Origin: Massilioclostridium coli | Lineage (GTDB): Bacteria > Bacillota > Clostridia > Oscillospirales > Ruminococcaceae | NCBI RefSeq assembly: GCF_900095865.1 | Contig: NZ_FMIZ01000007.1 | Coordinates: 1,238,530 to 1,302,529, forward strand | Direction of reading: 5' to 3' | Length of the DNA stretch: 64,000 bases | Shown: piece by piece, positions 51,316 through 60,664 of the stretch | Layout: each line of letters begins with the position of its first letter | Numbering within the stretch: the first letter of the stretch is position 1 | The notes under the pieces: generated by a model | The model's input: only the letters and a program-made list of their open reading frames with translations | Databases searched by the model: none | What the model was told of the DNA's origin: nothing | Program-made: the position numbers and the translations under genes

Positions 51316-51642
51316 ATGAAGAAAAGCCAAATGTCGATTGAGCGTTGTGCCACTGTTTCTACAATTCAAAAAATCTTAGGCGGAAAATGGAAAATTGAAA
51401 TACTTTATTATATTGGATTTCAAAATATACAACGTTTTGGAGAACTACGCCGACACATCGGAGATATAACAGAATCCTCTCTGACAAAGCAATTGCGTGA
51501 ACTGGAAGCAGACGGTTTTATTTCCCGTTTTGACTACAAGGAAGTCCCACCCAGAGTAGAATATTCATTGACCGAACTTGGCAAAAGTTTTATGCCTGTC
51601 TTAGAATTTATGAAACAATGGGGAGAAAATAATCTGAATTAA
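51316..51642 (+). CDS. HxlR-family winged-helix regulator
   Basis: The 108-residue protein has the HxlR pattern: an N-terminal Cys (ERCATVST), ILGGKWKIEILYYI, RFGELRRHIGDITESSLTKQLRELEADGFISR, and PPRVEYSLTELGKS. Some members sense thiol stress or electrophiles through such a cysteine. It is divergent from the radical SAM pair. ATG follows GGAGGG. Confidence 0.93.
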   Translation: MKKSQMSIERCATVSTIQKILGGKWKIEILYYIGFQNIQRFGELRRHIGDITESSLTKQLRELEADGFISRFDYKEVPPRVEYSLTELGKSFMPVLEFMKQWGENNLN

Positions 51643-51959
51643 AATCCTTAAATAAAAATTGAATTTATATGGTCGAATACGCTGTAATCACTTTTGGATT
51701 ATGGCGTTTTTCTTTTTCTTGTCTTTGGCATTTTTGCAAATCCGGCGTACTTGGAAGTAAGAAAAACTTTTTGAAAAATTTCTTCCAAAACTTCGGCAAA
51801 ATCGCTCTGTACGGTGTTGTAGGTAGTGAGAGGAAAATCAGAGGGTTTGGGATACTTCCCAACAAGCAAAATGCAGGGCATTTTCGGAAAAGGGTACTCT
51901 TTTCCTATGCTTGCTGAGAAACTTATCACATTACAAATCAAAGAAAGGACGGGAAAGGA
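51643..51959. other. Element DNA without a convincing gene
   Basis: Overlapping open frames exist on both strands (82 codons plus, 117 codons minus), but none has a good start or family features. A GGAAAAGGGTACTCTTTTCC hairpin lies near 51890-51910. I treat this as non-coding element sequence. Confidence 0.4.
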
Positions 51960-52031
51960 ATGGAACGGAAACAAAAACAGGAAATAACAGATGATAGGCA
52001 GAAACAGGGCATCCGACAGATGAAACAGTGA
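51960..52031 (+). CDS. Possible 23-residue upstream open frame
   Basis: ATG follows GGGAAAGGA; the peptide is charged (MERKQKQEITDD...MKQ) and its stop overlaps the GTG start of the tnpW-like gene, a sign of translational coupling. Evidence is weak. Confidence 0.3.
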   Translation: MERKQKQEITDDRQKQGIRQMKQ

Positions 52032-52216
52032 TTTATAAAATCGGTGGCACATTCTATGAAGTGTCTACCTCTTGCGGCGGCTCTGAACCACTTTTTGAAA
52101 AGATGAAGCGGCTCATAAAATCAGAAAACCTCAAAACGCCTACTGACAAAGGAAAAGATGTCCGCTATAATAAAGATAGCAACCTGTCTGTCGGGCGTTC
52201 ATTACAGGAGGAATGA
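52028..52216 (+). CDS. tnpW: TnpW-like element protein
   Basis: A 62-residue protein (GTG start) with IYKIGGTFYEVSTSCGGSEPL, matching small proteins encoded just upstream of TnpX-type large serine recombinases. Its stop overlaps the ribosome binding site of the recombinase. Its biochemical role is unknown. Confidence 0.72.
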   Translation: MIYKIGGTFYEVSTSCGGSEPLFEKMKRLIKSENLKTPTDKGKDVRYNKDSNLSVGRSLQEE

Positions 52217-52218
52217 AC

Positions 52219-53560
52219 ATGACAGCAAATACATATAAGCCCGAACAGATAACCGCATTATACGCCCGTTTAAGTCAAGAGGACGCATTGGACGGGGACA
52301 GCAACAGCATTGTCAATCAAAAAGCAGTTTTAACAAAATATGCTTCGGATAACGGCTTTACAAATCCGGTCTTTTTCATTGATGACGGCGTTTCCGGTGT
52401 AACCTTTGACAGACCGAATTTTAACCGTATGATTGCAGAGATTGAAGCCGGAAATGTAGCGACCGTTATTGTCAAGGATATGTCCCGCTTGGGGCGTGAC
52501 TATCTGAAAGTCGGCTACTATACAGAAATCTTTTTCGTTGAAAGAGATGTGCGCTATATCGCAATCAATGACGGTGTAGACAGTGCAAAGGGCGACAATG
52601 ATTTTACCTCTTTCCGAAACCTGTTTAACGATTTTTACGCCAAAGATACCAGTAAAAAGGTAAAGGCAATCAAGCGGGCGCAGGGTATGGCAGGAGAACA
52701 TCTGACTAAGCCGCCTTACGGCTATAAGGTAGACCCCAATGATAGAAAGAAATGGATTGTAGATGAAGAAGCCGCCGCTGTGGTAAAGAGGATTTTTGAT
52801 TTATGTGTTGCCGGAAAAGGACCGTCGCAAATAGCCAAAGTACTTAAAGCAGATAAAGTGCTGATAGCAAAAGCATATTATTCAAAGAAAAAGGGAAAAT
52901 CCTTGCCTGACAATCCATATAACTGGAAAGACAGCACGATTGTTGGCATTTTAGAGCGCATGGACTACTGCGGGCATACTGTAAACTTCAAAAGCTATTC
53001 CAAATCCCACAAGCTGAAAAAGCGTATTCCCACCACAAAAGAACAGCAGGCGATTTTCCGCAACACCCATGAAACAATCGTTGAAGAAGCTGTCTTTGAA
53101 CGGGTACAGGAATTAAGGGCAAATAAACGCCGCCCCACAAAGGCAGAACGGCAGGGAATGTTTTCCGGCTTAGTATTCTGTGCGGATTTATGAGGACGAC
53201 ATCAACGGCACAATCAGCCATGAGCGGTTTTTGAAACTGTCCGCTGAGTATGAAGCAGAACAGAAAGAACTGACAGAAAAGGTAAAGGCAGAACAGCAGG
53301 AAGTTGATACCTACGAACAGAATAAAAGCGACTTTGACAGCTTCGCCGCTATTATCCGCAAGTATGTGGGAATAACAGAATTAACGCCCACTATCGTTAA
53401 TGAGTTTGTGAAGAAAATCATTGTCCATGCGCCGGAGAAGATAGACGGCAAGCGTTTTCAGAAAGTAGATATTGTCTTTAACTTTGTAGGAGAAATTCAT
53501 TTGCCGACTGACCCGCAGGCAGAACAGAAAGAAGCCAATAAACAGGAAAAGACGGCATAG
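52219..53560 (+). pseudogene. tnpX: TnpX-like large serine recombinase, internally deleted
   Basis: The first frame (52219-53193) keeps the resolvase domain with the catalytic Ser in ALYARLSQED, RLGRDYLKVG and the recombinase domain up to FSGLVFCAD. It then stops at TGA 53191. The second frame (from 53180) resumes with IYEDDINGTISHERF and the C-terminal part. The zinc ribbon and about 100 or more residues of the coiled-coil region are missing, and the junction shifts the frame. The start is ATG 52219 with AGGAGG seven bases away. Confidence 0.85.
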
Positions 53561-53577
53561 CCCTTGAACGGGGCTAT
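53557..53577 (+). terminator. Hairpin at the end of the recombinase remnant
   Basis: ATAGCCC-TTGAACG-GGGCTAT directly at the stop codon; no T run. It may mark the element's right end region. Confidence 0.4.
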
Positions 53578-53723
53578 ACCGCCTAATTGAAAAATATACT
53601 TCCTTGTAACCTGAAACCCTTGATTTCTAGTGCTTTTCTAACAAATCTCTTGAACTTGGAATCGAAAATTCTTTTTACGTGATACCTTTCATGGTAAAAT
53701 CAAAAATTTCTATGAGAACAAGA

Positions 53724-53757
53724 AAAAATTCCCCCAGATTCTTCTGAGGGAATTTTT
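53724..53757 (-). terminator. Terminator of the dcw cluster after ftsZ
   Basis: AAAAATTCCC, CAGA and their complements TCTG, GGGAATTTTT around TTCT, 25 bases past the ftsZ stop. Confidence 0.88.
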
Positions 53758-53781
53758 AATATAATCCTAATAGTTTTTTCC

Positions 53782-54894
53782 TTAATTTTTATTTTTAAAG
53801 ATATCCATAATTACATCAAAAGTATGGTCATCTGGATCTAATCCTACAGCAGGATTTGGTTCTGGGGCTTTTTCTTCTGCTGGAGTATTATTGTTGACAT
53901 CTGCCATAGTGGTTTTTGAAATTTTCTCTTTAAAATCCGTATCAAACCCTGTGGCAATTACAGTAACCCGCATTTCATCTTCCAAAGAATCATCAAACGC
54001 CACACCAAAAATAATACTTGCATCTGGGTGAACAGCTTCACTGATTCTACCGGAAGCGGCTTCTACTTCATCAAATTCAATATTTGGAGATGCTGTTACA
54101 TTGATAATCAGGCCCTTTGCACCCTCGATAGAGGTTTCCAACAATGGGCTGGAAATTGCCATTTCAGCTGCTTCAATTGCCTTTTCTTTACCTTGGCCAT
54201 ATCCAACACCCATATGGGCATACCCGGCATCACGCATAATGGTACTGACATCAGCAAAATCCAAGTTGATAAAACCAGTAGTATTGATTAATTCAGAAAT
54301 ACTCTGAACACCTTGTTTTAACACATTGTCAGCTGCTTCAAAAGCATTTGCCAAAGTAATTTTCTGATTAGAAAGCATTTTTAACCGCTCATTTGGAACA
54401 ACGACTAAAGAATCTACACTTTTTCTCAATTCCGCAATCCCTGCTTCTGCCTGCAACATTCTGCGGGCACCTTCAAATTTAAATGGTTTTGTAACAACAC
54501 CAACGGTTAAAATTCCCATTTCACGGGCAATCTGCGCAATAATGGGAGCTGCACCTGTTCCGGTTCCACCACCCATTCCAGCTGTAATAAACAGCATCTG
54601 AGTTCCTTTTAATACGGTTGCTATCTCTTCCCGGCTTTCTTCCGCAGCCTGTTCCCCTTTTTCTGGGTCACCGCCTGCACCAGTTCCTTTGGTTGCTTTT
54701 AAACCAATTTCAACCTTTTGGGAAGCCAACGATTTACTCAACACCTGGCGGTCGGTATTTACTGCGATAAACTCCATACCAGAAAGTCCTTCGCTTACCA
54801 TACGGTTAATGGCGTTACCTCCACCACCGCCAACACCAATTACTGTAATATTAACAACTTGTTCTGCCCCATGCTCAATCATTGTATTTGGCAC
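53782..54894 (-). CDS. ftsZ: Cell division GTPase FtsZ
   Basis: The 370-residue tubulin homologue has GVGGGGGNAINRM, the tubulin signature GGGTGTGAAP, NLDFADV and the T7-loop region. Its linker is short and the C-terminal peptide is DDHTFDVIMDIFKNKN, the site for FtsA/SepF binding. It builds the Z ring. It is the last gene of the cluster; ftsA is not adjacent. Confidence 0.97.
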   Translation of the reverse strand: MPNTMIEHGAEQVVNITVIGVGGGGGNAINRMVSEGLSGMEFIAVNTDRQVLSKSLASQKVEIGLKATKGTGAGGDPEKGEQAAEESREEIATVLKGTQMLFITAGMGGGTGTGAAPIIAQIAREMGILTVGVVTKPFKFEGARRMLQAEAGIAELRKSVDSLVVVPNERLKMLSNQKITLANAFEAADNVLKQGVQSISELINTTGFINLDFADVSTIMRDAGYAHMGVGYGQGKEKAIEAAEMAISSPLLETSIEGAKGLIINVTASPNIEFDEVEAASGRISEAVHPDASIIFGVAFDDSLEDEMRVTVIATGFDTDFKEKISKTTMADVNNNTPAEEKAPEPNPAVGLDPDDHTFDVIMDIFKNKN

Positions 54895-55065
54895 TGTTAC
54901 GTCCTCCTATATCAACATCCAAATTGGTCGTTGTAATCTATGATAAATAACATAATAATCATAATGTTTATTTTATCAGATTTCAATTAGAATTTCAACA
55001 CTATGTAGAAGATTTTATAATTTTTTCAAAAAGTTTTTGCATGAAAAAATCCCGAAAAATAGGGG

Positions 55066-55893
55066 TTATTCGACCATTTCTGGCAGAAAATGTATACTCT
55101 GCGTACTTTGTACGTAAAAAATCCTTCCTGTTTCAGAAACACCAATATCTTCTTGAATAATTTTTTTTGCTGCCTGCAATAAATACTCCATATCATCACT
55201 GCTTTGGATTTGAATGACAATACGGTTTTGATAGGTAATATCTGTTTGTAATGGATTTGAAATATCAATAGAGGTAATATCAGGAAATTCTATCATCCCA
55301 AGTATTTCTTGCAACTTTCGTAAGCGGTCTATATCAGAAACATGTAATTCACTTAGATATTTTCCCTTTTCTGGTTGCTCTACCGTACAGCCTTTTATCA
55401 CAACTGTTCCGGCTTTTGGTTCCGGCTGGTTGATTTCGAGGATACGATTTCCGTTACTAATATATAAATAACCGCCGTCAGTTTGGATACTACATTTTAC
55501 CTCGGATGGTATACAAATAATTTGCAAGGTATCCGGTAATTTTCTTTTTACCTCTACATCATCCAAATTGATATATTGTTTTAAAAGTTCTTGCCGGATT
55601 TTTTTCGTATCTAAGCGTAAAAGATTATCTCCCTTTTGTACGCCAGTGGATGCAATTAACTGTTCCGCTGTGTACTCCCCAGTTTGCTGTACATCAAATG
55701 CCCGTATATTAAAAAACACCGTCATAGACAAGGTAATCATCGCCGTAAGCACAATCAACAACAGCAGTATATAGTAAATGGTGTATTTGCGCAAACGACG
55801 TTTTCTGCGCTTCACCCCGCTTGCAGCTCTTGCCTGTTCACGGGGATCAGGACGGTGATTTACTTTTCGCTTAATTGGAACGTCCTTTTTCAT
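55066..55893 (-). CDS. ftsQ: Cell division protein FtsQ/DivIB
   Basis: From ATG 55893 (GGAGGTTTTGG upstream) it has 275 residues: a very basic cytosolic part (GVKRRKRRLRKY), one membrane helix (about 35-60), a POTRA domain (FNIRAFDVQQTGEYTAEQLI) and a C-terminal beta domain. It bridges divisome proteins outside the membrane. It starts 14 bases after murA ends. Confidence 0.9.
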   Translation of the reverse strand: MKKDVPIKRKVNHRPDPREQARAASGVKRRKRRLRKYTIYYILLLLIVLTAMITLSMTVFFNIRAFDVQQTGEYTAEQLIASTGVQKGDNLLRLDTKKIRQELLKQYINLDDVEVKRKLPDTLQIICIPSEVKCSIQTDGGYLYISNGNRILEINQPEPKAGTVVIKGCTVEQPEKGKYLSELHVSDIDRLRKLQEILGMIEFPDITSIDISNPLQTDITYQNRIVIQIQSSDDMEYLLQAAKKIIQEDIGVSETGRIFYVQSTQSIHFLPEMVE

Positions 55894-55907
55894 CCAAAAC
55901 CTCCGAT

Positions 55908-57161
55908 TTATTTGATCCTGCTCATTACCGCACCCAACTGGCACAGTGTTTCCTCAATTGGCTCATAGCCCCTATCGATGTGATAAGGATCTGAAATATA
56001 GGTAATCCCTTCCGCGGCCAAACCGGCAACTACCAATGCAGCTCCACTTCTCAAATCGGTCGCCCTTACCCGGGCGCCAGATAAGGTAGGGACACCTTCT
56101 ACTACAGCAACTTTGCCTTCCAATGTGATATCCGCCCCCATTTTGGTCAGTTCCACTGCATGTTTGTATCTATTTTCAAATATATTTTCTACAAAAACTG
56201 TTGTCCCAGCCGCTTTTGAAGCCAATGCCATCATCATGGGCTGGGCATCTGTTGGGAACCCCGGATATGGCATCGTCCGGATAGCACTCATGGCATTCAA
56301 TTTTCCGGTAGAACGGAGATAAATATTGTGATGATCTACCAGCAATTTGACGCCAGTCTGCTCTAAAAAGGGAAGTACGCCTTCAATATGTTCTGGAACA
56401 ATCTGTTTTAACAATAATTCTCCACCTGTAATAGCACCAGCGCAAAGCCAGGTGACCAAAGCAATCCGGTCGGGAATCACCCGGTATTCCGATGCCTGTA
56501 GCCGGGAAACTCCTTGAATCACAATTGTCTTTTCCCCAGCCCCATAAATTTTAGCTCCACAACGGTTCAGGAAACAAGCTAAATCTACAATTTCTGGCTC
56601 TGCCGCAGCGTTAGTAATGATTGTTTCCCCTTCCGCTGTACAAGCAGCAAGGATCGCGTTTTCAGTTGCGCCTACGCTGGGAAAAGAAAGGGTAATTTTA
56701 CTCCCCTTTAGTTTATCAATCGAACAATCCAAAATTCCATTGTGCTCATCAATTAGAATCCCCAACTGACGCAGACAAGCCAGATGCAGATCAATTGGCC
56801 TGGGTCCTAACTCACATCCACCTGGAAAATTTACGGTCGCCATCCCTGTACGGGCTACAATCGCTCCTAAAAATACAATAGAGGAACGCATTTCTCCCAT
56901 TAACACTTCTGGAATCTCAGAGCAAGAAATCGTTGTGCTGTCAATTTCTACAGTATCATCTTCCCGTTTGACAATACAGCCAAGGTGGCGCATAATCTGG
57001 AACGCAATCTCTACATCCCGTAAACGGGGGCAATTATGTAATACCGTTTTTCCTTTTACCAAAACTGCTGCTGCCAACAACGGCAAAGAGCTGTTCTTGG
57101 CACCCTGCACCGACAATTCCCCTATAAGGGGATTGCCTCCATATACTTTCAATTCTTCCAA
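55908..57161 (-). CDS. murA: UDP-N-acetylglucosamine 1-carboxyvinyltransferase
   Basis: This enzyme of about 417 residues catalyses the first committed step of peptidoglycan synthesis. The catalytic Lys-Asn is in QGAKNSSLPLL and the fosfomycin-target Cys in FPGGCELGPRPIDLHL. I place the start at TTG 57161 (MEELKVYGGNPL), six bases after GGGGGTG; the frame extends five codons upstream through GTG codons. Its position between murG and ftsQ is common in Clostridia. Confidence 0.93.
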   Translation of the reverse strand: MEELKVYGGNPLIGELSVQGAKNSSLPLLAAAVLVKGKTVLHNCPRLRDVEIAFQIMRHLGCIVKREDDTVEIDSTTISCSEIPEVLMGEMRSSIVFLGAIVARTGMATVNFPGGCELGPRPIDLHLACLRQLGILIDEHNGILDCSIDKLKGSKITLSFPSVGATENAILAACTAEGETIITNAAAEPEIVDLACFLNRCGAKIYGAGEKTIVIQGVSRLQASEYRVIPDRIALVTWLCAGAITGGELLLKQIVPEHIEGVLPFLEQTGVKLLVDHHNIYLRSTGKLNAMSAIRTMPYPGFPTDAQPMMMALASKAAGTTVFVENIFENRYKHAVELTKMGADITLEGKVAVVEGVPTLSGARVRATDLRSGAALVVAGLAAEGITYISDPYHIDRGYEPIEETLCQLGAVMSRIK

Positions 57162-57236
57162 CCAAAACACCCCCACAAAGCAGATAAAAATTTCTTTGCA
57201 GGATATCCTATGTATTTTGTGGAAAAATTGCTACCG

Positions 57237-58355
57237 TTACTGCATGATCTCTTGCAGTGCGTTGTAAATTCGATCAGATGTATCCAAAATTGCCAATTTA
57301 GAAGCATTTTTGCTAAATCGGCGCAACTTGTCCCGGTCCTCATAAAAACCATTCACCAGGGCAACCATTTCCTTGGCGTCATAATTTTTTTCTTCCACTA
57401 CAACAGCGGCGCCATGGTTTTGTAGCACCATCGCATTATGATATTGATGGTTTTCCGCTACATTTGGGGAAGGAATTAAAATGGACGCCTTTCCAGTAGC
57501 CTCTAATTCACTTAAAGTAATCGCTCCAGCACGACAGATCACCAAATCTGCTGCTGCCAGGCAAGTATCCATATTATGGATATAATCCCGTACATCTATT
57601 CTTGGGTTTCCGTTTAAATCCACATGGCGTTCTTTTAGCATCTGTGGAAAAATATCCTTTCCCAATCTGCCACAGGCATGGATATGGTTCACCTTTTTCT
57701 TTTTATTGTGCCACTGCATAATATCCGCCGCAATTTCATTGACTTTGACAGCGCCTAAACTTCCTCCAAACGAGAGGATGCACATTTCATCATCCATCCC
57801 CAATTCTTTCCGAGCTTCTTCTTTTGTTGTGGATAAGATACTTTCCCGGATCGGGTTTCCGGTAATCACCATATTTGCCTGCTGTGGGAACATTTTTTTT
57901 GCTTCTTCCACCGCCAGCATTACCAAATCCACCTGTTTACTAAGCATTTTATTGGTAACGCCAGGGTAAGCGTTTTGTTCATGAATTGCCGTTTTGATCC
58001 CTTTTTGGGCTGCTTTCCTTACGATTGGTCCACTAACATACCCACCGGTTCCAATCACCAGATCCGGCTGGAATTCTTTGATGATTTTGTTTGCCACAAA
58101 ATCAGAAGTCATCAAGCATTTTACCGCGTCAATATTACGGGCAATATTTTTTAAGGTCAGTTTTCGTTGAAATCCCCTTACCTTAATGGGAACAAAATGG
58201 TACCCTGCTTTGGGAACCAGAGTGGATTCCATCCCATTTGGCGTCCCCGCAAACAAGATTTTTGCGGATGGATCCTGTTTTTGAATGGTATCCGCAATTG
58301 CGATTGCAGGGTTAATATGTCCTGCGGTTCCACCAGCTGCTAACAAAACTTTCAT
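57237..58355 (-). CDS. murG: UDP-N-acetylglucosamine transferase MurG
   Basis: From ATG 58355 (AAGGTGAAAAGA upstream) it has 372 residues, starting MKVLLAAGGTAGHINPA; the frame continues 68 codons into ftsW but without homology. The donor-binding region (SFGGSLGA, HACGRLGK, ICRAGAITLSELEA, PNVAENHQ) is intact. It converts lipid I to lipid II. It starts 15 bases after the ftsW stop. Confidence 0.95.
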   Translation of the reverse strand: MKVLLAAGGTAGHINPAIAIADTIQKQDPSAKILFAGTPNGMESTLVPKAGYHFVPIKVRGFQRKLTLKNIARNIDAVKCLMTSDFVANKIIKEFQPDLVIGTGGYVSGPIVRKAAQKGIKTAIHEQNAYPGVTNKMLSKQVDLVMLAVEEAKKMFPQQANMVITGNPIRESILSTTKEEARKELGMDDEMCILSFGGSLGAVKVNEIAADIMQWHNKKKKVNHIHACGRLGKDIFPQMLKERHVDLNGNPRIDVRDYIHNMDTCLAAADLVICRAGAITLSELEATGKASILIPSPNVAENHQYHNAMVLQNHGAAVVVEEKNYDAKEMVALVNGFYEDRDKLRRFSKNASKLAILDTSDRIYNALQEIMQ

Positions 58356-58369
58356 TCTTTTCACCTTAC

Positions 58370-59539
58370 CTATGTTTTTTCTATTAAAGCATGTCGCGAG
58401 ACATTCAATATCACGCCCATTTCCGCCAGCTGCATCGCCAACGCAGTCCCCCCATAGCTGAAGAAGGGTAAACTGATACCAGTGTTTGGAATACTGTTGG
58501 TGACAACGGCGATATTTAATAATGCCTGTATCCCAATTTGCGCAGAGATTCCCACACATAGCATCATACCAAATTTATCCGGCGACTTGGATGCGATGGA
58601 AAACCCTTTATACACAAACAGGATAAACAGCGAGATGACAATAACCGCACCAATTACCCCCAGTTCTTCACAGATAATCGCAAAAATAAAATCATTCTGT
58701 GGTTCGGGCAGATACATGTATTTCTGTTTGGAGTTCCCCAACCCAAGCCCGAGTAATCCACCGGAGCCAATCGAAAGCAATGACTGGTCGGTCTGCATGG
58801 TTTTATTTAATGGGTCGCTAAACGGATGGAGCCAGTAATAAAAACGGTCGCTCTGATAATTCCCCTTGAGTAGGAGCATGGCAATCAATCCGACAATAGC
58901 CACAGAGCCAATCATAGCAAACCAGCGGAATTTTGTTCCACCAACAAACATCATTACAGCTGCAATCCCCGCAATCAAAATAATACAGGAAAGATGCGGC
59001 TCCAAATACAGCAACCCTACAACCAGGACTAGTATTATCCCAAATGGCAGGACGCCATATAAAAAGGTCCCCATTTTTTTATAATTGGTGGAAATCATTG
59101 CGGAAAACAATACGATTAAGGCAAATTTCATGACCTCAGAAGGCTGGAACTGCCCTAAAATTGGAACCTGAACCCACCGTTTAAATCCATTTTCATCTCC
59201 ACTGGTAAATAGTACAGCAATTAACATAATGATAGCAACTGCAAACAGTGGAACCGCTAATTTCCGCCAATGATGGTAATCAAATTTAGAAATGACAAAC
59301 ATGGCGATTAGTCCCAACACACAGGCTAGTGACTGCTTGCTGATATACCGGAAACTATTGCCTTCATAGTAATAAGCATTGGCATAGCTGGCAGAAAACA
59401 GCATAACAAGGCCAAACGCAACCAACACCAGAATTAAAATCAAAAAGACAGAGTCCAACCTACCGGTTTTGATTGTTTGTTTGGATTTCTTTTTTAGATT
59501 TTTTCTTCCCCGAGTGGGAAGCTGAATAATTTCCGCCAT
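58370..59539 (-). CDS. ftsW: Lipid II polymerase FtsW/SpoVE (SEDS family)
   Basis: A 389-residue membrane protein with about ten helices. SEDS motifs are present: FSASYANAYY near the N-terminus, FQPSEVMKFALIV, and the C-terminal GISLPFFSYGGTALA. It polymerises glycan strands with a class B penicillin-binding protein, which is encoded upstream in this cluster. It could be FtsW or SpoVE; sequence alone does not decide. Confidence 0.93.
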   Translation of the reverse strand: MAEIIQLPTRGRKNLKKKSKQTIKTGRLDSVFLILILVLVAFGLVMLFSASYANAYYYEGNSFRYISKQSLACVLGLIAMFVISKFDYHHWRKLAVPLFAVAIIMLIAVLFTSGDENGFKRWVQVPILGQFQPSEVMKFALIVLFSAMISTNYKKMGTFLYGVLPFGIILVLVVGLLYLEPHLSCIILIAGIAAVMMFVGGTKFRWFAMIGSVAIVGLIAMLLLKGNYQSDRFYYWLHPFSDPLNKTMQTDQSLLSIGSGGLLGLGLGNSKQKYMYLPEPQNDFIFAIICEELGVIGAVIVISLFILFVYKGFSIASKSPDKFGMMLCVGISAQIGIQALLNIAVVTNSIPNTGISLPFFSYGGTALAMQLAEMGVILNVSRHALIEKT

Positions 59540-59631
59540 AGGCTCCCTCCTTTTGTTTCTAATGTCATGTATATGCGAAAAACAGATCCTATACCAAACA
59601 GAAAGGATCTGTTTTCCTATTCCCTTTTCTA

Positions 59632-60642
59632 TTATAATTCCAGAAATACGGAAAATATACCAAGAGCACCAAATAATGCGGTAACCAGTGTAAATACAGA
59701 TACAATCTTGATTTCACTCCAATTACACATTTCAAAATGGTGATGGATTGGACTCATTTTAAAGATGCGTTTCCCGGTTGTTTTAAAGCTGATTACCTGT
59801 AAGACAACAGATAAAGCTTCGATAATGTAAATAATACCAGCAAATACAATCAGCATTGGGCGATCGATGCCAAAAGCCAACGCCACTACAGCACCACCCA
59901 GGAACATGGATCCAGTATCCCCCATAAATACTTTTGCGGGATAGAAATTCCATACTAGGAATCCCAAACATCCGCCAGCGATTGCGGCAGCGAAAATATA
60001 CATGCTGTCAAATTTCAACATAGTCGTTAAAATCATAAAGACAATGGCATAAACAACGGTAACAGAGGAAGCTAACCCATCAATTCCATCGGTTAAATTG
60101 ACCGCGTTTACCACAAAATAAATGCCGATTACAACCAGTGGGTAAAATACCCAACCAAAATCAAACTGTCCGATGAATGGAAAGATAACCGTTGTAGAAA
60201 CCGCACCGCTCATCGCTAAAGTAGCGACGTATCCAATACAAAGAATTAATTGGAATACGGTTTTTTGCTTTGCAGTCAAACCCAGGTTACGCTTTTTTAC
60301 CACCTTGATAAAGTCATCAATAAATCCAATCAATCCAAAGCCAAACGCAATTGCCAAACCCGACCAAACACGGATGTGGTCAACCGCCTCTGTGCCCGTT
60401 GCCTCAGTATGGTTAATAGTCAGGATAAACATCCCCACAATCAAAGCGACAGTACTGCCAAAAGCGAACATAATACCACCCATGGTAGGAGTACCATTCT
60501 TTTTTTCATGCCAAGTAGGACCAATCTCTTTAATTGTTTGACCAAACTTCAACTTCCTTAAAAATGGGATTAAAAATTTTCCAGAAATCGCAGTTAATGC
60601 AAATGCAACCAGCAATGTGGTAATACCAGCGATCCATGTCAT
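59632..60642 (-). CDS. mraY: Phospho-N-acetylmuramoyl-pentapeptide transferase
   Basis: The 336-residue ten-helix enzyme makes lipid I. Motifs: GPTWHEKKNGTPTMGG, the catalytic Asp region LIGFIDDFIK, NLTDGIDGLA, FMGDTGSMFLGG and MSPIHHHFE. The ATG at 60642 is nine bases from GAGAGGA; the ATG at 60651 is too close to it. The next gene downstream is ftsW, with murD missing between. Confidence 0.96.
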   Translation of the reverse strand: MTWIAGITTLLVAFALTAISGKFLIPFLRKLKFGQTIKEIGPTWHEKKNGTPTMGGIMFAFGSTVALIVGMFILTINHTEATGTEAVDHIRVWSGLAIAFGFGLIGFIDDFIKVVKKRNLGLTAKQKTVFQLILCIGYVATLAMSGAVSTTVIFPFIGQFDFGWVFYPLVVIGIYFVVNAVNLTDGIDGLASSVTVVYAIVFMILTTMLKFDSMYIFAAAIAGGCLGFLVWNFYPAKVFMGDTGSMFLGGAVVALAFGIDRPMLIVFAGIIYIIEALSVVLQVISFKTTGKRIFKMSPIHHHFEMCNWSEIKIVSVFTLVTALFGALGIFSVFLEL

Positions 60643-60664
60643 ACAAAACATTCCTCTCTATTGC

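Larger units (their letters stand above)
47600..53580. mobile_element. Decayed integrative element (Tn916/Tn4451-like fragments)
   Basis: The stretch contains a replication-initiator remnant, sigma-like and HTH genes of the kind found at the end of Tn916-type elements, TnpW-like and TnpX-like genes of Tn4451-type elements, and cargo (radical SAM pair plus HxlR). Conjugation genes are missing and the recombinase is broken, so it is not mobile by itself. The boundaries are estimated; I found no clear attachment-site duplication. Confidence 0.65.

Noticed and set aside
51669-51917. 82-codon plus-strand frame after hxlR
   Set aside because: No binding site, competing frames on the opposite strand; likely non-coding element DNA.
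58356-58559. 68-codon extension of MurG into ftsW
   Set aside because: It is the shadow of the ftsW 3' end; MurG homology starts at ATG 58355 with its own binding site.
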